In this document: positions 7,763-13,907 of the stretch, piece after piece
Numbering within the stretch: position 1 is the first letter of the stretch
Layout: each line of letters begins with the position of its first letter
Assembly (NCBI GenBank): GCA_934358495.1
Contig: CAKRKO010000071.1
Coordinates: forward strand, 1 to 14,464
Length of the DNA stretch: 14,464 nt
Direction of reading: 5' to 3'
Source: an uncultured Eubacterium sp.
Lineage (GTDB): Bacteria > Bacillota > Clostridia > Lachnospirales > Lachnospiraceae
Translations under genes and position numbers: made by a program
Notes under the pieces: model-generated
What the model saw: the letters and a program-made list of their open reading frames with translations, nothing else
Told to the model about the DNA's origin: nothing
The model's database searches: none

Positions 7763-8041
7763 TCACATGCCATATTCCACTCGGTCGATTCTTCCTGTGA
7801 TTCGCATATCTTCACTGGTGTAATATTCAATTTTTAACTGTTCCCCTGTAATTTCCACCTGTCCCTGTTTCAGTGAAAGCCGGATCTTATCCTGACGGTA
7901 TTCCAAAATGCCCTTATAATTTTCCACCATCAAGTCATTTCTGCCAGTCACAGTAATAATTGCTGCCCCAAACATCAGATCCTTGGGCAGTTCCAGACGC
8001 TTCGTCATCTGATCAGCCACTGTTTTGCTTTTTCTCTTCAT
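7763..8041 (-). CDS. yqfC: Sporulation protein YqfC
   Basis: 92-residue YqfC family protein, a small sporulation protein of the sigma-E regulon in Bacillus, of unknown mechanism. The sequence is typical across its whole length: a basic start (MKRKSK), LELPKDLMFGAAIITVTGRNDLMVENYKGI, and a repeating beta-strand pattern ending in EDMRITGRIDRVEY. The stop lies 13 nt before the chosen yqfD start, which makes a yqfCD operon. The region before the ATG has no clear Shine-Dalgarno site (GGTTGT is the best match), unlike every neighbouring gene, so expression is likely low or condition-dependent. A possible sigma-E-type promoter is found 43-72 nt upstream. Confidence 0.93.
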   Translation of the reverse strand: MKRKSKTVADQMTKRLELPKDLMFGAAIITVTGRNDLMVENYKGILEYRQDKIRLSLKQGQVEITGEQLKIEYYTSEDMRITGRIDRVEYGM

Positions 8042-8083
8042 ACAACCAATATATGAAAAAGCTGTTTCCTTATAACTTCTGAT

Positions 8084-8113
8084 TTACTATGATCCATATT
8101 ATTTATAATATTT
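8084..8113 (-). promoter_or_regulatory. Possible sigma-E-like (mother cell) promoter of yqfCD
   Basis: On the minus strand AAATATT (8113-8107) and CATAGTAA (8091-8084) are separated by 15 nt. They compare with the Bacillus sigma-E consensus KMATATT and CATACAHT; the -35 is good but the -10 matches only about five of eight bases. Support comes mainly from the known sigma-E control of yqfCD in Bacillus. The region is AT-rich, so chance matches are possible. Confidence 0.3.
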
Positions 8114-8183
8114 CTATGATAAATCCTGTTGCCCTATGGTTTTATTTGCTGCGCTTTAATAATCGTACTTAAATTTTCGGAAT

Positions 8184-8663
8184 TTATTTATGATATGGCT
8201 CCTTGCAGCTAATCCGATATGCCCGGTACACCTGTTCCAGAAGGATCACACGCATCAGCTGATGCGGAAATGTCATGTCTGAAAAGCTGAGCAGCATATC
8301 TGCCCGGTTCAAAACTGCATCCGAAAGTCCCAGAGACCCTCCGATGACAAATCCGATATCACTAACGCCATGAAGTCCCAGCGCATCTATTTTTTCTGAA
8401 AAAGCGACCGAATCCATCTTTTTGCCCTGAATGGCCAGTGCAATGATAAAACTGCCATCCTTCATCTGTTTCAGCAGACGTTCTCCTTCCTTTTCCTTGA
8501 TCTGCTGATTTTGTAACTCACTGGCATGATCCGGTGTTTTCTCATCCGCCACTTCCACAATTTTCAGTTTACAGTACCGGCTCAGACGTTTTTCATATTC
8601 CTCAATGGCCTGACGGTAAAATTTTTCCTTGATTTTTCCTACAGTATAAATTGTTATGTTCAT
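8184..8663 (-). CDS. rlmH: 23S rRNA (pseudouridine-1915-N3) methyltransferase RlmH
   Basis: 159-residue SPOUT-class methyltransferase that methylates pseudouridine 1915 of 23S rRNA on assembled 70S ribosomes, using S-adenosylmethionine. Diagnostic features are the start MNITIYTVGKIKEKFY, the cofactor-binding loop FVIGGSLGLSDAVL (residues ~105-118), LSFSDMTFPHQLMRVILLEQVYRAYRI, and the family's typical C-terminus ending PYHK. Length is exactly that of the family. The ATG at 8663 has only a short AGGG site three nt away, and that site lies inside a long-range stem (8665-8719), so initiation may be structure-controlled. A candidate promoter TTTACA-N17-AATAAT ends only 7 nt before the ATG and would give a nearly leaderless mRNA. 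Divergent from xpt. Confidence 0.97.
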   Translation of the reverse strand: MNITIYTVGKIKEKFYRQAIEEYEKRLSRYCKLKIVEVADEKTPDHASELQNQQIKEKEGERLLKQMKDGSFIIALAIQGKKMDSVAFSEKIDALGLHGVSDIGFVIGGSLGLSDAVLNRADMLLSFSDMTFPHQLMRVILLEQVYRAYRISCKEPYHK

Positions 8664-8664
8664 G

Positions 8665-8719
8665 AGCCCTATTATTTCACAACTGAATTTTTCTGTAAAG
8701 AAATTTTTCGTAATAGGCT
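8665..8719 (-). promoter_or_regulatory. Long-range inverted repeat enclosing the rlmH start region
   Basis: AGCC(C)TATTA at 8665-8674 pairs with TAATAGGCT at 8711-8719 (nine pairs, one bulged C), enclosing a 36-nt AT-rich loop that holds a smaller TTTCT/AGAAA stem. On the rlmH transcript the arm nearest the gene contains the AGGG ribosome site. On the plus strand the outer arm is followed by TTTTT, but no gene reads into it from that side. Confidence 0.35.
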
Positions 8720-8747
8720 TTTTAATGTAAAAAATATGTGTTATAAT
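8719..8747 (+). promoter_or_regulatory. xpt promoter (extended -10)
   Basis: TGTTATAAT (8739-8747) is a perfect extended -10 element (TG-N-TATAAT). A weak T-rich -35 (TTTTTA, 8719-8724) lies 17 nt upstream. Transcription would start near 8754, leaving a 48-nt leader. That leader is too short for a purine riboswitch and holds only a 4-bp ACCG/CGGT hairpin. Confidence 0.7.
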
Positions 8748-8801
8748 GATTCCAAATTATATTAACCGTATTATTCGGTGAAAACATAGTGGAGGAATAT
8801 C

Positions 8802-9383
8802 ATGCAGTTACTGGAAGAAAAGATTAAGACAGACGGCATAGCCGTTAATGAAGATATTTTAAAGGTAGACAGTTTTATCAACCACAAGGTTGACCCATTC
8901 CTTATGGAAGAGATTGGCAAAGATTTCGCCGCACATTTCGCAAATCAGGGAATCACAAAAATTGTTACCATTGAAAGCTCAGGTATTGCTCCTGCCCTTA
9001 CTACTGCGATTGAGATGGGAATTCCAATGGTTATTCTGAAAAAACAGCCATCCAAAGTCCTGAACAAAAATCTGTATCAGACAATGGTTACTTCCTTTAC
9101 AAAAGGAACAAGCTATGAACTGACCCTTTCCGCCGAACAGATTGATGAGACAGATCACGTTCTGATCATTGACGATTTCCTTGCGAACGGTGAAGCCGCT
9201 ACCGGGGCGATCCGCCTGTTAAGAAAAGCTCATGCTACAGTTGCCGGTCTTGGAATCCTCATCGAGAAATCATTCCAGCCAGGTCGTGACAAACTGACCG
9301 AGCAGGGAATCCATGTATACTCTCTCGCTAGAATTTCCAAACTTGCAGAGAATCATATTGAATTTATTCCAGAAGAAGCGTAA
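8802..9383 (+). CDS. xpt: Xanthine phosphoribosyltransferase
   Basis: 193-residue cytosolic purine-salvage enzyme that converts xanthine plus PRPP to XMP and pyrophosphate. The PRPP-binding motif VLIIDDFLANGEA is at residues 120-132 with the paired Asp124-Asp125. The N-terminal MQLLEEKIKTDG, the IESSGIAPA loop (58-66), and KKQPSKVLN are those of Xpt and separate it from adenine phosphoribosyltransferase. Length equals that of Bacillus Xpt. GGAGGA (8791-8796) precedes the ATG by 5 nt. Unlike xpt of Bacillus and many other Firmicutes, no guanine riboswitch is present and no xanthine permease gene (pbuX) follows, so it is a single-gene unit. It ends before a structured 3' region and a strong terminator. 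Confidence 0.96.
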   Translation: MQLLEEKIKTDGIAVNEDILKVDSFINHKVDPFLMEEIGKDFAAHFANQGITKIVTIESSGIAPALTTAIEMGIPMVILKKQPSKVLNKNLYQTMVTSFTKGTSYELTLSAEQIDETDHVLIIDDFLANGEAATGAIRLLRKAHATVAGLGILIEKSFQPGRDKLTEQGIHVYSLARISKLAENHIEFIPEEA

Positions 9384-9398
9384 TCAACGGAGTGTAGA

Positions 9399-9475
9399 GT
9401 GCAGTGATTCTGAGAAGAATATGTCAGCTTTCGCTGACCAGAATCACGCACCAAGTCTCACGAACGTTCGACTTG
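9399..9475 (+). repeat. Structured palindromic element downstream of xpt (two hairpins)
   Basis: Hairpin 1: GTGCaGTGATTCTG (9399-9412) pairs with CAGAATCACGCAC (9439-9451), 13 pairs with one bulged A. Stacked directly on its 3' arm is GTCAGC-TTTC-GCTGAC (9423-9438), leaving a one-sided 10-nt bulge (9413-9422). Hairpin 2: CAAGTC (9452-9457) pairs with GACTTG (9470-9475), with the palindrome CGAACGTTCG (9461-9470) at its tip. It begins one base after hairpin 1 ends. The compact, base-paired layout resembles REP/BIME-type repeats or a 3'-UTR RNA. Whether it recurs elsewhere in the genome cannot be seen here. Confidence 0.6.
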
Positions 9476-9495
9476 AATGTTTCAATAACAACCGA

Positions 9496-9533
9496 AAAGC
9501 CGAAGCACAGTATTTTTCCTGTGTTTCGGCTTT
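9496..9533. terminator. Bidirectional intrinsic terminator between xpt and the MATE gene
   Basis: AAAGCCGAAGCACAG (9496-9510) pairs with CTGTGTTTCGGCTTT (9519-9533): 15 pairs with one G-U, and an 8-nt loop. T-rich tails follow on both strands (TTTCTTAATTT on plus; TTTTCGGTTGTT on minus). It can therefore end xpt transcription and also that of the convergent MATE gene. The 9534-9658 spacer is AT-rich and otherwise holds only the short direct repeat TGTATTTCTAT (9591, 9632). Confidence 0.85.
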
Positions 9534-9658
9534 CTTAATTTGTGATATCATTTCATACAATTCCATTTTTTCACATAAATGCAGTTTTTTTGTATTTCTA
9601 TTTCATTTACCATAAGATTGCACAACATTTCTGTATTTCTATCTTTATTCCTGAATCT

Positions 9659-10978
9659 CTACTTTTTGATACAATATCGGAATGCCGGTAGCAGGAAAGC
9701 ATCTGCAAAGATCCATGCCAGCACATTTGCCAGACAGATTCCCATAAATCCAATGGTCGGCGCCAGTGCAATACCCGCAATGGTTCGCGCGATCATCTCA
9801 AGTACTCCCGCAGTCATAGCAAAACTGGAAAATCCCATTCCCTGGATGGAAAAACGCACAGTTCCTACCAATGTCAGCAGACAATATCCTAACGTGCCGA
9901 CAAGCAGATACAGAAAAGAATACTCTACTACTTCCGGATTCGGCTCGCTCAGGAACAGCATTGTCATTGGTCTTCCCAGCAGCAATACAAGCGGAATGCA
10001 GATTCCGGACCAGACAAATCCGCAGATAGATGCCTTTTTCAGGCCATCACTGACACGTTCCTTTTTACCAGCACCAATATTCTGTCCCACATAAGGTGCC
10101 ATAGTCTGTCCCAAGGATTCCAGCGGACATGTGATCAGATTGTTGATCTTCTGCGCTGCTGTCACTCCTGCCACAGCTACAGAGCCAAGTACATTAACAG
10201 CCGCTGTAATTACCAGTGTACCAATTGCAGTAATAGAATATTGCAGACCCATCGGGATTCCGATACCGCATAAACGCATCGCATAACTTTTACGAAGCCG
10301 CCACTCATCTCTGGTTGCTTTCAGAATCGGGAATTTTTTCTTCATATAAAACAGACAGATCACACCGGAAATGCCCTGTGAAATTACCGTTGCGATTGCT
10401 GCTCCTGCCACGCCCAGAGGGATTGGAATCATCAGCACAAAATCCAGTGCAATATTTACCACAGAGGATAAAATCAGAAACATCAGCGGTGTCTTGGAAT
10501 CACCAAGAGCTCTCGCCACACCTGCCAGGAAATTATACAAAAACGTGCATGGGATTCCCAAGAAGATGATCAATATGTAAATATAGGCATACTCAAAAAT
10601 ATCCTCCGGTGTCCGAAGCAGTACCAGCATATTTCTCGTGAAAATTGACACGAAAAATGTGATCACAATACTGAAAAATACACACAGCCAGGTGCTGTTT
10701 GTCACATATCTGCGCAGATCCACCTCTTTATTTGCGCCAAAGGCCTGGGCGATTGGAATTGAAAAACCGTTGCAGATACCGATGCAGAACCAAATGATCA
10801 TAAAATTCAAAGAACCTGTAGCGCCAACACCTGCCAGCGGCTGTACACCAAGTACCTTTCCAACGATCATCGTATCCACCATACTGTACAGCTGCTGAAA
10901 CAGCATACCAAGACATAACGGAACTGCAAAATTTATAATGTGTTTCAGGGTAGAACCCGAAGTCATGTCCTTTGTCAT
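9659..10978 (-). CDS. MATE family multidrug/toxin efflux transporter
   Basis: 439-residue polytopic membrane protein of the MATE family, an ion-coupled exporter of drugs or metabolites; substrate unknown. Twelve hydrophobic segments are visible. Family features include the start SGSTLKHIINFAVPLCLGMLFQ, QQLYSMVDTMIVGKVLG in the first helices, and GVARALGDSKTPL in the first half. The paralogous second half contains AAQKINNL and SLGQTMAPYVGQNIGAGK. GGAGGAG precedes the ATG at 10978 by about 7 nt. The gene is divergent from an AraC-type regulator, with predicted promoters overlapping, so it is probably that regulator's target. It converges with xpt on the shared terminator. Related DinF-type proteins have similar size, but overall pattern favours a standard MATE exporter. 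Confidence 0.95.
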   Translation of the reverse strand: MTKDMTSGSTLKHIINFAVPLCLGMLFQQLYSMVDTMIVGKVLGVQPLAGVGATGSLNFMIIWFCIGICNGFSIPIAQAFGANKEVDLRRYVTNSTWLCVFFSIVITFFVSIFTRNMLVLLRTPEDIFEYAYIYILIIFLGIPCTFLYNFLAGVARALGDSKTPLMFLILSSVVNIALDFVLMIPIPLGVAGAAIATVISQGISGVICLFYMKKKFPILKATRDEWRLRKSYAMRLCGIGIPMGLQYSITAIGTLVITAAVNVLGSVAVAGVTAAQKINNLITCPLESLGQTMAPYVGQNIGAGKKERVSDGLKKASICGFVWSGICIPLVLLLGRPMTMLFLSEPNPEVVEYSFLYLLVGTLGYCLLTLVGTVRFSIQGMGFSSFAMTAGVLEMIARTIAGIALAPTIGFMGICLANVLAWIFADAFLLPAFRYCIKK

Positions 10979-11006
10979 ATTATACTCCTCCTCAAGTCTC
11001 TCTATA

Positions 11007-11042
11007 TTGAAACAATTTCAAAACTCACTATATACTATAGCA
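11007..11042. promoter_or_regulatory. Overlapping divergent promoters and palindrome between MATE and AraC genes
   Basis: Plus strand: TTGAAA (11007-11012), 18-nt spacer, TATACT (11031-11036), a good sigma-A promoter for the regulator, with start near 11043. Minus strand: extended -10 TGCTATAGT, with the hexamer at 11039-11034, for the MATE gene. The two -10 hexamers share three bases. The perfect palindrome TTGAAACAATTTCAA (11007-11021) covers the regulator's -35 and falls just downstream of the MATE start point, a natural operator position for repression of both genes. Confidence 0.55.
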
Positions 11043-11120
11043 AATATCCTCTTGCATCCATAACAGAACTGACATAAAATATAACAAAAGCGACTTTTTT
11101 TTATTCAATTGGAGATAATT

Positions 11121-12014
11121 ATGAAAAATACTATAACAATCTCGGTTCAGGATGAATACTGGGAAAACCGTGCCCACGGCGATACCTCCTTTCCCTGTGC
11201 TGCCTATTATACCGATGCCAATACCCACGATATCCGCTGGCACTGGCATGAAGAATATGAATTATCCATTGTCCGAAGCGGCTCCTGCCCGTTATCTGTG
11301 GGAACTGACCATCTGACGATGCACGCCGGAGATGCCCTTTTTATCAATACCGGAACCCTGCATTCTCAGGAAACCACTAAGTCCACGAAAGACTTTTTCA
11401 AAGAAGACCTTGTTTTTCACGGACGTCTGATCTATGGATCCAAGTATACGGTCTTTTGGCAAAAATATATGGCTCCCATTGCAACATCCAGTATTTCCCT
11501 GCCATACATACACCTGACACCTGCGGTTCCCTGGGAAAAAGAGATCATTGAACTGGTTTCCGAAGCTACAGAATCTGCCCGCGAAAAACCTTTTGGCTAT
11601 GAATTTTATATCCGTGAAAAATTATCCCGGATTTTTCTTCTGCTGGCGCAAAACCGGACGGAGCTTGTTTCCCACAGTCAGGACGAAACTTCTCAGGAAA
11701 TGCTGCATATCAAAAAAATGATCCGTTATATTCAAGCTAACTATACCGAATCTATTTCGCTGAAACAGCTAGCGCAGACTGCCAATATCTGCGAACGGGA
11801 AGTACAACGTTCCTTCCGCAATATCATCCGCCAGTCTCCGATCCAGTATCTGATCCGTTATCGGATTGAAAAAGCCTGTCAAATGCTGGATTCCGGGGAA
11901 CAGAGTATCATTGATATCTGTAACAGTTGTGGATTTTCCAGTCCAAGCTACTTTACAAAAACATTCAAATCAATTATGGGATGTACCCCACGGGAGTATC
12001 GCAATACGCGATGA
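11121..12014 (+). CDS. AraC family transcriptional regulator with cupin sensor domain
   Basis: 297-residue DNA-binding regulator. An N-terminal cupin-like ligand domain (residues ~25-110) is marked by RWHWHEEYELSIVRSG (39-54) and MHAGDALFINTGTLHS. It is followed by a helical linker and a C-terminal AraC double helix-turn-helix (residues ~196-295). The second HTH contains the hallmark IIDICNSCGFSSPSYFTKTFKSIMGCTPREYR. A TTG lies 12 nt further upstream in frame, but the ATG at 11121 has GGAG (11111-11114) six nt before it and is the better start. It is divergent from the MATE exporter, so it most likely controls that gene and itself through the shared palindrome. The inducer is unknown; cupin AraC proteins often sense sugars or other small molecules. 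Confidence 0.93.
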   Translation: MKNTITISVQDEYWENRAHGDTSFPCAAYYTDANTHDIRWHWHEEYELSIVRSGSCPLSVGTDHLTMHAGDALFINTGTLHSQETTKSTKDFFKEDLVFHGRLIYGSKYTVFWQKYMAPIATSSISLPYIHLTPAVPWEKEIIELVSEATESAREKPFGYEFYIREKLSRIFLLLAQNRTELVSHSQDETSQEMLHIKKMIRYIQANYTESISLKQLAQTANICEREVQRSFRNIIRQSPIQYLIRYRIEKACQMLDSGEQSIIDICNSCGFSSPSYFTKTFKSIMGCTPREYRNTR

Positions 12015-12022
12015 CAAAAAAA

Positions 12023-12046
12023 CAGGAAGGGTGTGTTTCCTTCCTG
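12023..12046. terminator. Bidirectional terminator between AraC and HAD-nuclease genes
   Basis: CAGGAAGG (12023-12030) and CCTTCCTG (12039-12046) form a perfect 8-bp stem with an 8-nt loop. On the minus strand it is followed by TTTTTTT, an excellent intrinsic terminator for the fusion gene, whose stop lies 6 nt before it. On the plus strand the tail is weaker (CTGTCTTTATT). It serves both convergent genes. Confidence 0.85.
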
Positions 12047-12052
12047 CTGTCT

Positions 12053-13795
12053 TTATTCCGGATGGCATCTGCCACATGGTTCATAGCCCTGCTGCTGAAG
12101 TTCTTCCGCAGTTCCGGTAAATTCCTGACGATTATTTTCCTTAATATCCGCTACGCTGGAACAATCCGGCGTATGATATTTCATCGTATTTGTATTTAGC
12201 ACGTATGTCTTTTCCGTTGTCTGAGACTGCTGACTGGACGCTGTAGATGCAGCCTGTGCCACTGCCTCCTCATCGGTTGCCTTTCTGCTGTCTCCGGTCG
12301 CATAATCAATGACAACTCCCGGCTGCACATTGTAGACATAGACATTATAGCAGACACTTGCTCCGTTATCTTCCACAGACTTTGCTTCCATCTGCACACC
12401 GGATGCTACCAGATTGTCTCCCTCAAAAATCGGTGTCACGCGGTAACGCACATGCACATTATTCTGTTTTACACAATCTGCCACTTCATCCTCAAAAGGT
12501 AACATTCCTGTCACATTCAGATAACGTGTTCCTGTGATCAGATTCTTCTCGTTTGCATTCTCACCACTGAGCTGATATCCGATCAGATGGCAACGATTAT
12601 ATAAATAATTTCCATCTATCCCCTCATATTTAACCGTATGCCAACCGCTTGGTTTTATCTGACCAATGACGCCACGTTCCTCCGTTGGCATCAAATCAAT
12701 ACCAACGATCGCATCTGCCTCGCCGCATCTGCCAAGACTGTCCAGATCTGAATAATCCTCATACGATGTCGTTTGCATGTCAGCATCTGTAAAATCAGGT
12801 ACATTATTATTGATCGTTACATAGGGTTGACCAGAGTACGCCGGAATGCTGTCCAGCGATATACTTTCGCTGCTCTGTGATACAGTACCACTGTCTGAAA
12901 ACTGATCCTGCTGTTCTGCAACTGCCTGACCACCGGTTTCTGCCTGTGTGGTACGTAGTTCCGGTGCCGGAGACGGTGAACATGCCGAAATAAGGACGGT
13001 TGCCGCAACGATCAGTGGAATCCATACTGCACGCATTGTTTTTGTCACTTTATGCAGCAAATCTTTTTTCTTTTCCGATGTTGCAGATGCAGCACAAGCT
13101 TTGTTATCTTTTGCACCTTCTGTCGTTCTTGCTTCTTTCTCTTTTCTGGTCTTCGAAGAATCTGCAGGAATCTCGTCATCCACGATTCCTGCATTCTCCT
13201 TCAAAAATGTCCGCAGACTCTCATAATCCTCCGCAAATACCATTGCCTGCATACCGGCTTTTCTGGCACCTTCCACATTGTCTTCCCGATCATCCAAAAA
13301 CAGACATTCTTCCGGGTTCAACTGATATTTTTCCAACAGGCATTTATAAATCTGCACATCTGGTTTGATCAAATGCACATCAGAAGAGATCACGACGCCT
13401 TCAAATGTCTCCAACGGAAAAAATTTTGGAAAATACCGATAAAATTCATCTGCCGCCGCATTGGAAAGCACATAAGTCTGATACCCCCACTTTCGTGCAT
13501 CCTCACACAACTTTACAGATTCCACCAATGGCTCCATACAGATATCCCAGCCATACACACATTTTTTCAATTCCTCATGATATTGCTCAGGGATTCTTTT
13601 TGCCACGCTTTCATACATTTCCTCGATAGAGATCGTTCCTCTGTCCCGCTCTACCCATTCCGATCCCTGAAACAATTCTTTTCGGATGAGGTCTCTTGCT
13701 TCCTCTGATGTTACATATTCCCGCAATGGAACTTCCGGATCATAACGCATGAGTACATTTCCCATGTCAAATATTAAATGCTTGATTTTTGCCAT
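12053..13795 (-). CDS. HAD phosphatase - membrane anchor - EndA-like nuclease fusion protein
   Basis: 580 residues in one uninterrupted frame. (1) Residues 1-200: HAD-IA phosphatase resembling E. coli YihX, with nucleophile Asp10 in FDMGNV (Gly at the usual second Asp, as in YihX), Ser111 in VLSNAA, Lys144 in HLIKPD, and Asp168/169 in LFLDDREDN. (2) Residues 201-253: charged, low-complexity linker. (3) Residues 254-272: MRAVWIPLIVAATVLISAC, a hydrophobic segment ending in a lipobox. (4) Residues ~320-500: DNA/RNA non-specific endonuclease of the EndA/Spd1 (DNA-entry nuclease) type, with YNRCHLIG (His403) and NEKNLITGT (Asn418). (5) Residues 528-580: Cys/His domain with H541-x3-C545 and C574-x2-C577-H578. 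AGGT six nt before the ATG at 13795 is the ribosome site. Inferred topology: phosphatase inside, nuclease outside. An internal start at Met254 would give a normal lipoprotein, but no ribosome site precedes it. Confidence 0.85.
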   Translation of the reverse strand: MAKIKHLIFDMGNVLMRYDPEVPLREYVTSEEARDLIRKELFQGSEWVERDRGTISIEEMYESVAKRIPEQYHEELKKCVYGWDICMEPLVESVKLCEDARKWGYQTYVLSNAAADEFYRYFPKFFPLETFEGVVISSDVHLIKPDVQIYKCLLEKYQLNPEECLFLDDREDNVEGARKAGMQAMVFAEDYESLRTFLKENAGIVDDEIPADSSKTRKEKEARTTEGAKDNKACAASATSEKKKDLLHKVTKTMRAVWIPLIVAATVLISACSPSPAPELRTTQAETGGQAVAEQQDQFSDSGTVSQSSESISLDSIPAYSGQPYVTINNNVPDFTDADMQTTSYEDYSDLDSLGRCGEADAIVGIDLMPTEERGVIGQIKPSGWHTVKYEGIDGNYLYNRCHLIGYQLSGENANEKNLITGTRYLNVTGMLPFEDEVADCVKQNNVHVRYRVTPIFEGDNLVASGVQMEAKSVEDNGASVCYNVYVYNVQPGVVIDYATGDSRKATDEEAVAQAASTASSQQSQTTEKTYVLNTNTMKYHTPDCSSVADIKENNRQEFTGTAEELQQQGYEPCGRCHPE

Positions 13796-13820
13796 AACTT
13801 ACCTGCCTTTTTTAACCCAA

Positions 13821-13880
13821 AGAATGCCACTTTGTATATTCCCATATCAATCGTATATGGGATATCCGAAGTGACATTCT
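13821..13880. repeat. Long two-part inverted repeat between copA and the HAD-nuclease gene
   Basis: The outer arms AGAATGcCACTT (13821-13832) and AAGTGaCATTCT (13869-13880) pair at 11 of 12 positions. The inner arms TCCCATAT (13840-13847) and ATATGGGA (13855-13862) pair perfectly around a 7-nt loop. The plus strand continues into CTTTTTT (13881-13887), terminator-like, but no gene reads that way into it. On the minus strand it lies between the copA stop and the next gene, where it may end or attenuate transcription. Confidence 0.6.
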
Positions 13881-13907
13881 CTTTTTTATGAATAAATTTT
13901 TATAATC

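Noticed and set aside
7749..7830. yqfD start at the upstream ATG 7830
   Set aside because: It would overlap yqfC by 68 nt and add residues not typical of the family; GTG 7749 has a strong GAGGAG site at proper spacing.
8748..8801. Purine (guanine) riboswitch before xpt
   Set aside because: The predicted leader is only about 48 nt, lacks the three-way junction and conserved loop sequences, and shows just a 4-bp hairpin.
9591..9642. Direct repeat TGTATTTCTAT (two copies) as a possible attachment site
   Set aside because: Only 11 bp, AT-rich, and no integrase or mobile gene is nearby.
13020..13070. Separate nuclease gene starting at Met254 of the fusion
   Set aside because: The frame is open from 13795 and the 30 nt before this ATG contain no Shine-Dalgarno-like sequence; kept as an alternative in the fusion entry only.
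13052..13708. Plus-strand open frame of 218 codons opposite the HAD domain
   Set aside because: It is antisense to a well-supported HAD phosphatase, is rich in Phe, His and Cys as expected for a shadow frame, and has no ribosome site.
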